Shown: in pieces, positions 1 to 38,802 of the stretch | How positions within the stretch are numbered: the stretch's first letter is position 1 | Layout of the letters: every line of letters begins with the position of its first letter | Assembly (NCBI RefSeq): GCF_000283155.1 | Contig: NW_004454178.1 | Span: 6,608,088 to 6,672,087, forward strand | Direction: 5' to 3' | From: Ceratotherium simum simum | Taxonomy: Eukaryota > Chordata > Mammalia > Perissodactyla > Rhinocerotidae | DNA length: 64,000 nt | The notes under the pieces: model-generated | What the model was told of the DNA's origin: nothing | The model's database searches: none | What the model saw: only the letters and a program-made list of their open reading frames with translations | Made by a program: the position numbers and the translations under genes

Positions 1-724
1 GTCAACAAGAGGGCCAGTTATAGGTTCTTGCTTCTCAGCTCCGTGAAAATGGATCTGGGCGCTTTAAGTAGCTTTTCCTTTGCCAGCCGGCACTGACGCT
101 CTGTCGGTAGAGGGCGATGGAGATACTGCAGGGGAGAGGCGTTTGCTTCTAGAGTCTGTGGGGCAGGCAGCCGGGCAGCAGCTTCCCCTGGCTCCTTCTC
201 AGGAGGTTTTGTAGGAGGCCTTTTGGTGAGACACCTCCTCTCGTGCACAGTTTCCCCCAGCACCCTAGAGGGTGGATTCCAGGCAAGTTCCAGAGGGCTG
301 ATTTCTAGCAAGTTCCACCAGCAGGGCACCACAGTAACTGTTCTGCCGTTAAGTGAGCCACAGCCATGCCCTCGCAACAAGGTCTGGGTGTCAGCCCCAG
401 GGCAGGGGATGGAACGAGGGGGGCTCTTCATCTCAGCCCTATTAGTAGATTAGTGGCTGCTCCTTCTGTGTGCTATTCCCGTATTCTTTAAAGTTCTCTT
501 CACTTCCTACTAGCCAATCCTTCGTTACTGCAATCCTGTTACAGTTAATAATTCTCTACATTAAACTCTCCCTGTTCCAGTGACCACGTGGTAGCTGTGT
601 CACTCCTCACAGTGATAGAGATCCATTTCACGTAAGAGTGGGCCTTCCCTGCTCGCAGGGACTCAGACGCCACTGCTATCTGGGGGCTTATACAAAGCTT
701 GATCTATATGCACAGGCATGGGTC
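1..724. other. Intergenic, no gene recognised
   Basis: Short overlapping frames occur on both strands (18-431 minus, 223-453 plus), but none has recognisable domains or splice context. No repeat family was recognised. Confidence 0.5.
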
Positions 725-1045
725 TCCTGGTACCCCCGTGTCCCACTGTGACTGTGAGTGCCCCTGTGACACCACACTGTGACTCGTCCCACTGTGACTG
801 TGAGTGCCCCTGTGACTTGCCACACTGTGACTGTGACTTGTCCCACTGTGAGTGTGACTTGCTCCACTGTGACTATGAGTGCCCCCTGTGACTTGCCTGT
901 GACTGTGACTTGCTCCACTGTGACTGTGACTTGCTCCACTGCTACTGTGAGTGCCTGTGACTTGCCCCACTGGGACTGTGACTTGCCCCACTGCGACTGT
1001 GACTTGCCCCACCATGACTGTGACTTGCCCCACTGCGACTGTGAA
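725..1045. repeat. Minisatellite, about 18-20 bp unit
   Basis: Tandem, imperfect copies of a unit close to CCACTGTGACTGTGACTTG, roughly 16 in total. Some copies have the shorter spacing GTGAGTGCCCCTGTGAC. The array keeps several frames open on both strands, so the predicted repetitive peptides here are not genes. Confidence 0.9.
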
Positions 1046-1337
1046 GGCCAGCAACCCTGGCCTAAAAAGGGCATCACTCTGCTGCAATCCGAGATGCTTC
1101 CTGCCCATTGCTCTCTTTCTCCCTCTTACAGGAGTCAGAGTCGCGTCACAGTCTGAAGGCTATGGCTGCCTTCTCGGGCTCCCTGCCCTGTCCCTCCAGA
1201 CACATTACCCAGTAAGGCTCATGCACACATTATTCCATCTTGGCATCTGCTTCCCTGAGGACCCAAGCTGACACACAGGCCATGAACCAAAAGAGCAGTG
1301 TGTGTGGGAGGGACAACATCCACAGGGCTCATCTTTA

Positions 1338-1590
1338 TCAACAAACCCTTTTTATTTTTATTTTTTGTGAGGAAGATCAGCCCTGAGCTAACATCCATGC
1401 CAATCCTCCTCTTTTTGCTGAGGAAGACTGGCCCTGGGCTAACATCCGTGCCCATCTTCCTCTACTTTATATGGGACACCGCCACAGCACGGCTTGACAA
1501 GCGGTGCGTCGGTGCACACCCGGGATCCGAACCCGGGCCGCCAGCAGCAGAGCTCGTGCACTTAACCACTACACCACAGGGCCAGCCCCC
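1338..1590 (-). mobile_element. ERE SINE, antisense
   Basis: Full-length equine tRNA-derived SINE read on the minus strand: an A-rich end at about 1338, and the GGGCCGGCCC-type head with B-box GGTTCGGATCC at the right. Imperfect flanking duplications (AACAAACCCTT / AACAAACTCCTT). Confidence 0.9.
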
Positions 1591-2740
1591 AACAAACTCC
1601 TTTAACATGAATAACTGTAGAATTGTTTTGCTTTCCTCTAGATGTCTTTTTTTTTCTTATATGCCTTTAGCACCGTGACCTTATCCTCTATTGCGCTTAG
1701 CACATTTGGGAATTTTAAACTTCTGTGTGTAGTTTGATTAATGGCTCGCTCTCTCTCTCTCTCTTTCATAAACTACTTGAGGGCAAGGTCCACGTGTATT
1801 TTTTTTTCACCGCTGCACGCCCGACTCCTACCATAATGCTGAGCACATATTAGAGGCTCAAGATTATTAACTGAATGAATGATTAAGCCTGTTTAGGAAT
1901 ATTCAGTCTACAGCAAAATTTACTAAGTGTAGAGCAAAAGAACATAATTCACAGGACACTATTATGATACATACAGAAGTCCTGGAGAGTAGACCTATGA
2001 TTCTAGAATACAGATAACGATCAGTTGTCTGGTGACGGTCTCACAAGAAGATCTAATAAGGAGTTGTAGGTAAGTGTAGTGCTAGTAGGGCAGGCTCCAG
2101 GCCTTGAGCGGAAATAAACAAAGTTAAACCACGGAGATTTAAGGGGTTGTCAGCAGTCATCAACATGAGGTCATTTGAAAAGAAAGCCCTGCCTCTTTCC
2201 TGCTCCCCACCAACCTGTTAGGGTCACCCTGCCCTCTGACACGGCTTGTAATTCTTAGTAACTGTGACATTATCATCTCCAGAAGGCCACTGGTAAAATA
2301 TCGTCTAGGAGGAAAGAAGATTTCTGATCTTTCCACATTCACAGCATGGACACAAAATTTAAGACCGTGCTCACTCTCAGAGATGACTCTACACTTGTGC
2401 AGCCCCGAGAGTGAATGCCTCCTTAAAGCCCACACCCCAGGAATCTCGTGAGGCTCCTCCTAGCCCCCGCCCACTTGGGAGCCTAATCAAACGCAGATTC
2501 AGGGGCCCCACCCCAGAACTTGGTAAATCATACACTTTGAACTGAGAGTTACTGACAAAGAAAGGGAAATATCTACTTCCCTTCAAGAGGGAAGAAGTCA
2601 ACTGAAAGATTTAATTGATTAACACAAAAAATAAACATACATAATTTGCAAACAGCATTTCAGAAATCAGGATAACTGCCAGAAAGGATCAGTTGAAGGC
2701 AGAATACTGAACCCTAATACATTTGCATAAAGTGTAATTA

Positions 2741-2951
2741 TTTTTTATTTTATTTTTTTTATTTATTATTCCCCCCAAAGCCCCAGTAGATAGTTGTATG
2801 TCATAGCTGCACATCCTTCTAATTGCTGTATGTGGGACACGGCCTCAGCATGGCCAGAGAAGCGGCACGTTGGTGCACGCCCGGGATCCGAACCCGGGCC
2901 GCCAGCAGCGGAGCGCACGCACTTAGCTGCTAAGCCACGGGGCCGGCCCGT
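2741..2951 (-). mobile_element. ERE SINE, short-tail type, antisense
   Basis: ERE copy of the type whose 3' half contains the CAACTAGAAGGATGTGCAG and TACTGGGGCTTTGGGG segments. The TSD CATAAAGTGTAATT is perfect on both sides (2727-2740 and 2952-2965). Confidence 0.92.
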
Positions 2952-3070
2952 CATAAAGTGTAATTAAAAAAACTTTTTTTGCCTAGGAAAGGAGAAACAC
3001 GGAGAAAAGGGAATACTTTGGATAAGAAATCGACACATATTAAGCACTGCAAAGAAATACTACACATAAC

Positions 3071-3597
3071 TTTATTTTTCTTTTGAATTAAGAGGATTTA
3101 CACAAATTTGACTTTGTGAACAAAACAAAGCACACATCGATAATTACCATAAAGTTTTATTGATCCAAAAGTATTTGCCACCAATGGCAATCATTGTATA
3201 ACTCTAGTTGTAAGAATCATAATGATGCCACAGTTTGGATTTATTGTCTACCTTTACAATTAAATATAAAAACCTTTTAGCAGATTATGAGACGTCTATG
3301 ATTAATTTGAAATTATTTCACTTTTCAAATACCTTTCTTAGGAATAAAAGGTCTAATCATAAAGTATGTTAATTTTCATTCCTAAAAATTTTTTTAAATC
3401 ACAGGCCAAAGGACACGGGTTGTGCCTTAAAAATTCATTTCTTTCAGGAATCGTTTTTGCATAGACATAATTTGATAACACTAAAAAAGCGGAAAGTGAT
3501 TTTTCCATGCAAACTATAAGCTCCTATAAAGTACAGAAGTGCATTTTTGAAATCTTAAGGCATTTGGGCACGAAAGACACCTCCGTGTTTCCTTGGC
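3071..3597 (-). other. PECR: PECR 3' UTR with candidate poly(A) signals
   Basis: Non-coding sequence after the PECR stop. AATAAA occurs on the minus strand at 3156-3161 and again at 3071-3076. Either could end the mRNA, giving a 3' UTR of about 0.45-0.55 kb. Which one is used is inference. Confidence 0.6.
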
Positions 3598-30545
<26,948 letters not shown>

Positions 30546-31419
30546 TTATTTCGATGCTAAGGGAGTGGCGGGGGGGGCGGGGAGAGGCAGAAGGGAAGCA
30601 GACAAAAAAGCAGGAGCGTGCTCTATTTTGAAAAATTCAACCCTCGGTGCTATAGCTTTCACGGTTAATTAAAATTAAATCTCCAGCGCATCAGAGAAAA
30701 GAGAAGGTGCAGCTCCGGAGCCTTGCCGCGCCCGCCCGCCTCGGACGTCGGGCGATGCTCTGGCCCCAGCGGCTGCGTGCGGCTGGCTGGGGAGGGAAGG
30801 GGTAGGCTTAGCTGAGGGGGAAGAAATCCGGCTTCCAGATCCTTTCATCCCCCGGAAGGGACCCTCGGGATGAGAGTCAGGGGGGAGGGGAGTACAGTTG
30901 CAGTTATCCACAAAACCAAGATAATAAATGATTTTAAAAATAAACTCGAGCCCTCCTCCACCTCATCGTCCTCTCCCCACCCAGGAATGAAGGGAAGAGG
31001 CAACCTTTACGAGATTTGAGATCTGATCCATTTCAGCTGGGCTGCATAAACTGATGGGTTCAAAAGAGGATCTTTCCTTGAAGGGTGCATGCTTCCTGCA
31101 AGAACGCATCTGTAGGTGTGTGTCTGAGATTCCATCCTCTAGATCCTATCCTCATTCCTTATACAGGGGGACTCGCCTCCTGAGGATGGGTGGAAATTTC
31201 TCCTCTGTGTTTTGGTGCACTGTAACAGTGATTTATTATTCAGATTCTCCTCCTCATTGTTCATCTTCCTTCATGCTGTCAACCCGCTGGAGAGAGATTA
31301 CACCTGGACTGGCCCAGTGAGACTTTGCCTAAGAACTTGGCAGATCTGGGGGATGTGTCAGATGCTGTGGTCTTAACAATCTGGGCAAGATGCTGTTTCT
31401 AAGCCTGATGTCAGAATAC

Positions 31420-31920
31420 TGTGTGGGGAGAGAGGGAGAATGCCCCTCTGCCCTTTTCCCTTAAGGTTCTTATGGCTGGCCAAATAATCAACAAGACAGG
31501 TTAGCAGGAGAAAATAATACCAAGTTTAATAACATGTATACATGGGAGAAACTCAGAAATGAGCAACTCGTCCCTCTGTCTAAGCTGCTTGCTTAAGTAT
31601 TGTAGCTAAAAGCGAGGAAGGTGTTGAGGGTAGGTAGTGGCCTGGGACTTCAGAAGGCAAGAAGACAATTCTTTTCAGGGTCATCTATAGATAATGTGGT
31701 CAGGGAGAGAGAGAGTTTTTTTGATAAAAGGGGCTTGGTGCCCCTTCCATTGTAACATCTATTTTACATTATCATTACAGCCATCATGACAGAAGATCTG
31801 TTCCAGGAAGGAGCCACCATGTCAAATTGTTTAGGCAGTTAGTGGGGGAGGTCAAATGTCCCTCAGAGAAAACAATCTAGGTAAAGAGATATATTTCAGG
31901 ATGGCCAAATCTTGATCTCC
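31420..31920 (-). mobile_element. LTR-like sequence, antisense
   Basis: Organisation and wording resemble an ERV LTR (TTATGGCTGGCCAAATAATC, GGGGCTTGGTGCCCCTTCC). Ends were not defined and the family not identified. Confidence 0.4.
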
Positions 31921-32019
31921 CACAACTGTATTTTCCCGTGCTGGGTATTAAAATAATGTAAAAGCAAACAAATGCCATCATTTGATAAATAAATGGCAAG
32001 CAATAGGATATATTGGAGC

Positions 32020-32550
32020 ATATGAGGAAGCCATTTGGGGTAAAACTAATTCAGCCTGAGTTTGTTTTTCCAAAAGAGCCTGTTGCCTGCATTGTGTATC
32101 TGCTTTGCCATGTCCCAAAGAGAAGAGTAAATGCCCTTAAGGTAAGGATGCAACTTCCCCCACACTGACATTTACTTAAGGATAAGCATTTCTCCCTAGG
32201 CTAGGATTTGACTGCTGCACTCATCCTGTGACCATCCAGCTTGAGACAACAGACCTGACACCAGCCACGCCCATTGAGACAGCAGACCTGCTCCCCGCTG
32301 TGTCCATCAATAGCTATTCTGGCAGGGTGATCTTGTGGCTATTGTAAAAGGGACATTGCAATCATATGTGATACATGCTCTTTGATGGTATATAACCACT
32401 CTGTACACCCCACTTCTTCGGTGCCCTTCCTTCCTTAGGGAAGGAAGGCCCTGGGCCATGGTCCTCAAAAGTTGGCTCATAGTAAACTCACCCCAATTTT
32501 GATTTATAGATTGATTATGGATTATTTACGTTGACACATTCTTTTGTTGA
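32020..32550 (+). mobile_element. LTR-like sequence with TATA box
   Basis: GATGGTATATAACCACTCTG looks like an LTR core promoter, with CCCCACTTCTTCGGTGCC downstream and a likely end about TTGACACA at 32538. Ends uncertain. Confidence 0.45.
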
Positions 32551-33889
32551 GCCTACCACCTAGTAATTCACAAAGCAAGCTGGGAATGGTGGTTGAGAGT
32601 GGAATCAGACATAACTTCCTGTTCCTCCATCCACCTGCCCTTCTCTGACCTTCTTTAAGAAACACTTGCCCTTCTATCTTTGTTGCTGACAGATTCCAAT
32701 CTACACATTAAAGTAGGGAAGAAATCTCTTCCACCTCCCATTTGCTGGATGGTTTATCGAGGAACCACTTACTTCTACCGCTGAAGTCAGTTCTATAGTT
32801 AGGACCAAATTTTTAAAAATTACACCATCACCTCCTTAAAAAAGAAGTAAGTTTAAATAGGAAAGTTCAAAGTATCATTGTGGAAAAGCATAAATCCTAA
32901 TGCTTTGATCCCAATGACAAAGTAGTTTTTTAACAGAAAGAGAAATATTGACTCAGTTCTGAGGGTTTTCTTATTCCAGAAAATTCCAGGCTTTCTTTCT
33001 TGGAAGAAAGGAACACTTGAAGTTTCTTTTAAAGATAATTTTATCAGAGAGATAATTTAATGTGGTTTGTGGCCTGGGCTGGACCTGTGGATTCACGGAG
33101 CTCTCCCAGGGCTGGTCAGTATGGGCCTGGCTGTCCTGCAGACTCTGTGTGGTGGCTGAGTGGACTGAGAGAGGGATTCTGCAATCCTCCAGGGAAAAGA
33201 TGACTGGACTGCTGCCACCCTGTTTTGCTGGCTGAGGATGAGAAGGAGCCATTCCTCAGCTGCAAGGAAGTTGCAAGGAAGAGCAGTCAGAAAACCTTTT
33301 ATCACAGTCCAGAGAGAGCTTGTGATTGAGAGAGATGTGGAGTCTTTCCCAGAGGTCTTTTACTAAAAATAAAGAGGCATGTCCTCTTTGCCTCAGACCT
33401 CAGTCAGGGTTTGAAAGTCTGCTAACCCCAAAAGGACTGGAGGCACAGCAATAGTTTTGCCTCTTGGAGGCTCTTTGTTTCCAGATTTTAACTCCGGCTC
33501 CTGGTTGAGCCATCTTGTCTCAGGGCAACCACGCCATGCTGAGTTGACTGCTCCTTTGGCTGAATCAAATGCTACCCTGCGCTCTGCATCACTGCCCCCT
33601 TTGTCCTGGAGAGAAAGGCCTCGCCATGGCCATGATCCTTCCACACTCCCACTGTGTCACACCCCATTAGCACTGGCTCCCTTCATCTTCTGAGATGCGT
33701 CTTCCCACCCCTCTCCCACCCATCTGCCTGGTAACTTCATTTTCTCCCCTCCACAAAGCAGCTGCTGGCTCAGACTGACAGGGGTCTGTGGGATTCTCAA
33801 CATTCAGATTCACAGAATCTGGGTGCTGAAGGAATGTCAATGAGGCATCTAGCCCCGCCCAATCTTGAAGTAAGAGCAATCCTGAGCCA

Positions 33890-33993
33890 ATTTACATATT
33901 ATGTAATATGTTACATAATTATGTTACATATTACGTAATATGTTACATAATTGTGTTACATATTATGTAATATGTTACATATTATGTAACACA
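33890..33993. repeat. AT-rich tandem palindromic repeat
   Basis: Alternating copies of TTACATATTATGTAATATG and TTACATAATTATG-type units, about 100 bp. Each unit is nearly self-complementary, so the region can form hairpins on either strand. Confidence 0.9.
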
Positions 33994-34019
33994 AGTTACA
34001 TAAATAAGACCCTTAACCA

Positions 34020-34260
34020 GTTCACAATATGCAGCCAATATTTGTTGAACACCTGCCAGGTCCTGTTCTAGGCCTGGAGGATACAGAACAGTGGACAACA
34101 GTTAAGTGTCCTTGCCTTTGTAGAGTTTATGTTCTAGCATGTATGTATCTTGGGAGCAGGAGTAGGGGGTGGGAGGAGTATGTGTGCCGTGAGAGGTAGG
34201 GCAATAAGCAAACAAAAGAACAGAGAGTGGCGATCAGATCTCACAGCTCTTACAAAAATG
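34020..34260 (+). repeat. L2 fragment
   Basis: ATTTGTTGAACACCTGCCAGG followed by GGAGGATACAGAACAGTGG is a typical L2 3' end. Confidence 0.65.
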
Positions 34261-34349
34261 AGATGCTCAAGCTCCTTGTAACCAACTACCCTCGCTTCCA
34301 GGAATTATTTCCTCTGTAGACAGTAGGATCCTCCCTAGATGATGATCCT

Positions 34350-35090
34350 GCCTCACTGGGAGAGCCTTTCAGGACCAGGTAGGTTGGCAATAACAAAAGA
34401 AATACTGCTCACAGTGATGTGGGGCCACTGAGTCACAAGTCGAAAAAGAATTTTCAGACGTGAGCCAATCGTTCGTTCATGCACCTTTACTTTGTGTTCA
34501 GCATGGGAACAGGACCCATGGGCAGTAAGGAGCTGCCTGGGGGCAGGACCCATGGGCAGTAGAGAGCTGCTCCATGGAAGCCCCTGTGCGGGGCCATTAC
34601 ATACCTATTCTATAGAATATTTTCAGTATTCTATAGAAATGTCAAACGAGAAAGTATTAGGTGGTCTGGTTAGCCTCAAAGATTAGGGCATGGGGCGGAT
34701 GAATGAGATGTGCCCTTGCATTCCAAGGTACAGTCTGCCTCAAGTGACACATAGGCAGGAGAGTAAAGTCATTGATTACCTCCTGAGGTAAATTCCTTCG
34801 CTCCTAGTCAGAGGTGAATGAGTAATGAAAGACTGAATGAAGTCTCATGGAAAGAATTGGAAATTGTAAAACGAGTCATAGACAAGGTTTCAACCACGTC
34901 ATATTTCCCTCTGAACCCTTGATCCCAAAAATCTTTGGGAAACGGGTGAAGGTCCATCTTCTATATCTACTTCCTGCTGAGTATGGGCATAGAGCTGTCC
35001 CTAAACGGGGATCATGTGACTGGAACCGGGGGCCTCAGATGACCGAAATGTGGCCGCTGCAGAGTCAAGTGCAGACAAGGTAGTGACCGT
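34350..35090 (-). repeat. Putative 3' LTR of provirus A
   Basis: Sequence following the env remnant, where the 3' LTR is expected. It contains two near-identical copies of GGACCCATGGGCAGTA about 40 bp apart and an inverted TTCTATAGAA pair at about 34609-34638. No second copy is available for comparison, so the ends are guesses. Confidence 0.4.
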
Positions 35091-35094
35091 TTCA

Positions 35095-35475
35095 AGATGA
35101 GAGAGAATCGTCTGTCGAGAGGGCGAAGTTAAGGAAGTGAGTCCTTATTGGCAACTGACAGATAAACAGTGGAAAAGACAGCATATCGCAATTAACAGAA
35201 TCAAGAAGCCTGCTAATCCAATAAGGAGAGCTTTGATAGTCATCCAGAACCCAGGACCCGACCATGAATTTAGCCAATCATTAAAAGAGAGGGTGGGGTC
35301 CCACATGGACTTGATTTGTTTTCCCATGTCTTGAAGTAAAGTAGGGACCTTATTATGGTAATCAGGAATATATACACAGCACCCAATTTTAGTGATGGCA
35401 CAAGTGCCACCCTGAGCAGAAATTAAAACATCTAGAGCCATCCTGCAAAGGCATCTATGAAGGCCAAAAGATATA
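35095..35475 (-). pseudogene. Provirus A integrase/env (TM) remnant
   Basis: After a last bit of integrase core the sequence passes directly into an env transmembrane-subunit remnant. It has a C-X6-CC motif, a heptad-like region and a strongly hydrophobic membrane span at about 35215-35150. All of the surface subunit is missing. The fragment lacks a signal peptide and start context and cannot make an envelope. Confidence 0.75.
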
Positions 35476-35479
35476 TTTA

Positions 35480-36004
35480 TGATACCGCCCAAACGTGGGG
35501 CCTTCTGTTTGCCTCAAGACATGCCAATAATCAAGAGGCAAGGTGGTAGGAGAAAAAGGACTTTTTTATTACAGCTTGCTAGCAAGAGGGAAGATGGCTG
35601 ACTAATGTCTGAAAAAAACCATCTTAAGGGACACAAAATCTTACAGCAGTTATATAAGCTGGTGGGTTATTGGGGAGGGGGTTAGGAATGTTGACCCTCT
35701 GGTGTTACAGACTGGGAGTGCCACCCCAGATCTTCCAGTTTTCATTGATGATGGCTCTCAGCATAGACTCTCTGTTTGGGGGTCATCATATTCCTAAGGA
35801 ACTCAAAAGAACAAAGTGATCATCTTATCGCAGCTGAGAGGTACATGCACAAGTAGGGGGTCCTAAAATCTACGGAGCAATTAGATCCCCTGGAGGGTGC
35901 ATACCCAGCTGGGTCAGTTTGTCAGAGGTCATTCAAAGTTACAATAGGGTTTCTTTTCTACAACATGGCTTCCCTCATGTCAACCTTGTCTTGAGCCGGT
36001 ATCA
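35480..36004 (-). mobile_element. Solo LTR C inserted in provirus A integrase
   Basis: 525 bp, TGATACCGG at the start and CGGTATCA at the end on the minus strand, giving 8-bp perfect inverted ends. TTTA flanks it at 35476-35479 and 36005-36008 as a perfect 4-bp TSD. TATA box at 35657-35650 (TTATATAA) and AATAAA at 35570-35565, in the right order for an LTR. Integrase sequence continues on both sides. Confidence 0.88.
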
Positions 36005-36008
36005 TTTA

Positions 36009-36669
36009 CATCCACGGCAAGGAGGATTTGAGTAAAATCAAGTTGCCAGTCCTCTCCAGGCTAGGACCTGAAGGCTTCTATCCATCCTGTAAAGGTATCT
36101 ATAAAGATCAAAAGATATTTATGTCCACGGCAAGGAGGCATTGGAGTAAAATCAAGTTGCCAGTCCTCTCCAGGGTAGGTGCCATGCCTTTGTACGGGCC
36201 AAGACAGGGGAGGCGGCTTTAAGCCTCCCTCAAGGTTTCTTTAGTGCACAAACAGGTAGCACAGGCTCGACAAACCTGTTTTATAGTAGAAATTAGTCCC
36301 AATCCATCAAAAAATTTGCCTCTTAATTGTGTCAGGGAATGTTTGCCCCAATGAGTAGCCTGGTGAATCCCATTAACCAGCTCCCATTGTCATTCCTTGG
36401 GCACAAAGAGCTTTCCTAATGGGTTTTTAAACCAAGACCATTGGCTCTGAAGTGTCCTGCAAAAATCCTTTTTCCTGTGCTAAATTTCTTTCTTTTTCAG
36501 TATATCTAGGAACAATATTACCTAGACCAAGGGGACTGGGAAGAAGGGCGAGAAGGTAGTCTCGTTTTGCCACTCGTTTGGCCTCAGCATCAGCAAAATT
36601 ACTTCCCTGGCTTCCAGATCTAAAATGACTTTGTTTCTGGCCAGACATAAAGCCCTATGGCTCAAGGTG
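36009..36669 (-). pseudogene. Provirus A RNase H end/integrase remnant
   Basis: Starts with an RNase H tail-like stretch (SQGSNFADAEAKRVA at about 36605) and continues into integrase: CRACATC near 36270, and the core start EDWQLDFT near 36165. A 112-bp part of the core is tandemly duplicated (36174-36063 and again from 36062). Broken frames. Confidence 0.7.
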
Positions 36670-36673
36670 ATCT

Positions 36674-37139
36674 TGATACCAAACCTCTTAATCTCAAGTT
36701 TGTGTGCCCGATGCCCAGCAAGCCAAACACTGAGACATCAGTGCTTGGAGATGAGAAAGAGTTATTCGAATTGGCCAAAATGAGTTAAGGTGGGAGCCCA
36801 GGTTCTCTCAAATCCACCTCCTCTGGAACAGAAAGCAGGGGGGTTTTATGAGCTAAGGGACTTGGCAGGAGGGGCTTCAGGGAAACAAAGGGGTCACTCC
36901 CGATAAGCCTCTGGGCAATCTGACTTCTGGGCTTCAACAGCTGCTGAGGGTTGGCCATCCATCAATCCAGTGATTGGCCATCTGGTGATCTCAACCTCCC
37001 CAAAGGCATTTCTCTTTCTTCTGCAAAACAAGCTCACAAATCCTCAAGACCCCTGAGTCACCCCTCAAGTTAAACAGGAAAAAACAGCAAATTGGTTTAA
37101 TATCTACAGTACCCCTCAGATACCCAGCTTTAACCCCCA
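36674..37139 (-). repeat. Provirus B 3' LTR
   Basis: About 466 bp, TGGGGG at the start and GGTATCA at the end on the minus strand. Followed by AGAT (the probable TSD) and then provirus A sequence. Confidence 0.8.
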
Positions 37140-37158
37140 CTGTCTTTTTTCCCTTCCT
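37140..37158 (-). other. Provirus B polypurine tract
   Basis: AGGAAGGGAAAAAAGACAG directly before TGGGGGTTAAAGC, the presumed first bases of the 3' LTR. Confidence 0.7.
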
Positions 37159-37489
37159 GATTCTTGTAGGGAGCAGGGTGTCGATCCTTCTGGCTACTTC
37201 CTGCTGAAAGGGGGCAAAGATGGGGAAACGGAGGAAGGCAAGTTTTCAACCTGAGATTGAAAATACTTTCGAGTACTGGGCTATATTTTGCTTTTTGCAT
37301 TATCATTACTTGAGATTCCATATTTGACTAACCCAAATTTCCAGAACCCAAAATGCAAGAACCCAATTGGGCTTGCTTATCTGACTGTTTAGTGTCGGCT
37401 GTCTGAACCTGGAACAGCAGCTTAAGGTCTTTCAGGGGCTCACAAGACCAGTGTTTTCTTTTCAGTTTCTGAGTGCTCTGGCAAGCCTC

Positions 37490-38520
37490 ACTCAGGTGTG
37501 ATGAATCCACGGCTTGACTCCGGCCAATTTGACTGATGAAGGGGTGGTCAGGAGGACTTCATAAGGCCTGGTCCACTTGGGGGTTAGTTGATCCTCTAGT
37601 CCACGCTCCTTCCAAGACTTAAGGAGAACCTAGTCACCTGCCTTGATGTGGTGGAGTGGAACATCTGATGGGAACGGGGACCTGTGAGGTGAACTCATGA
37701 ACAAAAGCTAGAATCTCATTTAAAAATTTTAAGTGCCACCTGACCGCTATTTCCTTCTGCTACATGGATCCTCCACAGGGCAGAGGGCAACACCTTATCC
37801 CAGGTTATGTTAGCTTCTGACAGATTTTGGCAATCATTTTCTTTAATGTGTGGTTCATCTTTTCAGTCTTTCCTGCCAACTGGGGCTGCCGTGAAGTGTG
37901 GAGTTTCTAAGTGATCCCCAAGGCTCTCGATACTTCCTGGGTTATTTAGGAGATAAATGCGGCTCTGTTGTCACTCTAGATCGACAGTGGGAGTCCATAC
38001 CTGAGAATGATCTCCTTTAGCGAAACTTTGGTCACTTCGGTGGCCTTCTCAGTTCTGGAAGGGAAAGCTTCAATCCACCCTATGAAGGCATCTACGAATC
38101 CTGACATTCCCAGAGGCGCAAGGCATCATAATAGAGACCACTTGCCAGTCCTCACAGAGGGCTGCTCCTCGATGTTGAATGCCCTTGTCCAAGGAGGGCG
38201 GCCCTGTCCTGGGATTGTTTTTGGCACAGATGAAACACATTGTTGGGTAACTTTCTGAATGGTCACTTGCAAATTTGGACCAATTAAATACCTTTTGGAT
38301 CCACTGCAAGGTGGCATCCCTCCCATAGTGATTAACAGTTTCTCCCAGAAGGGCTTCAGGTACCAGGATGAGTCCTTCCCAGTTATGTTTCCAGCCAGGA
38401 TGCTCCAGAGAGCAGGAGTCGAATCCCCATCCTCTGGCTCTCTCTAAATCTTTCAGGGTGGAGCTAGGCTGGAATTTAGCAAAGTCAATCTGGGGAACTA
38501 AGGGAGCCGGGAGTGTCTCA
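37490..38520 (-). pseudogene. Provirus B integrase remnant
   Basis: Minus-strand translation in shifting frames shows the zinc-binding region (C-X2-C near 38225), a core with GFVDAFIGWIEAFPSRTEKATEV at about 38100-38030, and the C-terminal WTRPYEVLLTTPS region near 37575-37535. Stops and frameshifts throughout. Confidence 0.75.
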
Positions 38521-38564
38521 AACTCATAGTCCTAGCAGCAGTCTTTGCTGTCTGATCGGCCTTT

Positions 38565-38802
38565 TTTGTTTGTTTGTTTTGTGAGGAAGATCAGCCCTGA
38601 GCTAACATCCATGCCAATCCTCCTCTTTTTGCTGAGGAAGACTGGCCCTGGGCTAACATCTGTGCCTACCTTCCTCTACTTTATATGGGACGCTGCCACA
38701 GCATGGCCTGACAAGCGGTACATCGGTGACCGCCCGGGATCCTAACCTGGGCTGCCAGCAGCGGAGCATGCGCATGCCCCTGCTATGCCCCCGGGCTGGC
38801 CC
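38565..38802 (-). mobile_element. ERE SINE, antisense, in provirus B
   Basis: Flanked by TGATCGGCC and TGATCAGCC, a likely TSD with one change. Confidence 0.9.

Noticed and set aside
704..1156. Repetitive open frames on both strands as protein genes
   Set aside because: They come wholly from the minisatellite, which has no stop in several frames; no domain or splice context.
1298..1678. Open frames such as 1298-1678, 38545-38745, 27110-27472 and 42051-42302
   Set aside because: All are read-through of ERE SINEs and give near-identical peptides at unrelated loci.
35481..35500. Plus-strand CCGCCCAAACGTGGGGCC as a tRNA-Lys primer-binding site
   Set aside because: It resembles a Lys-type site, but there is no plus-strand LTR to its left; it is the end of solo LTR C on the minus strand.
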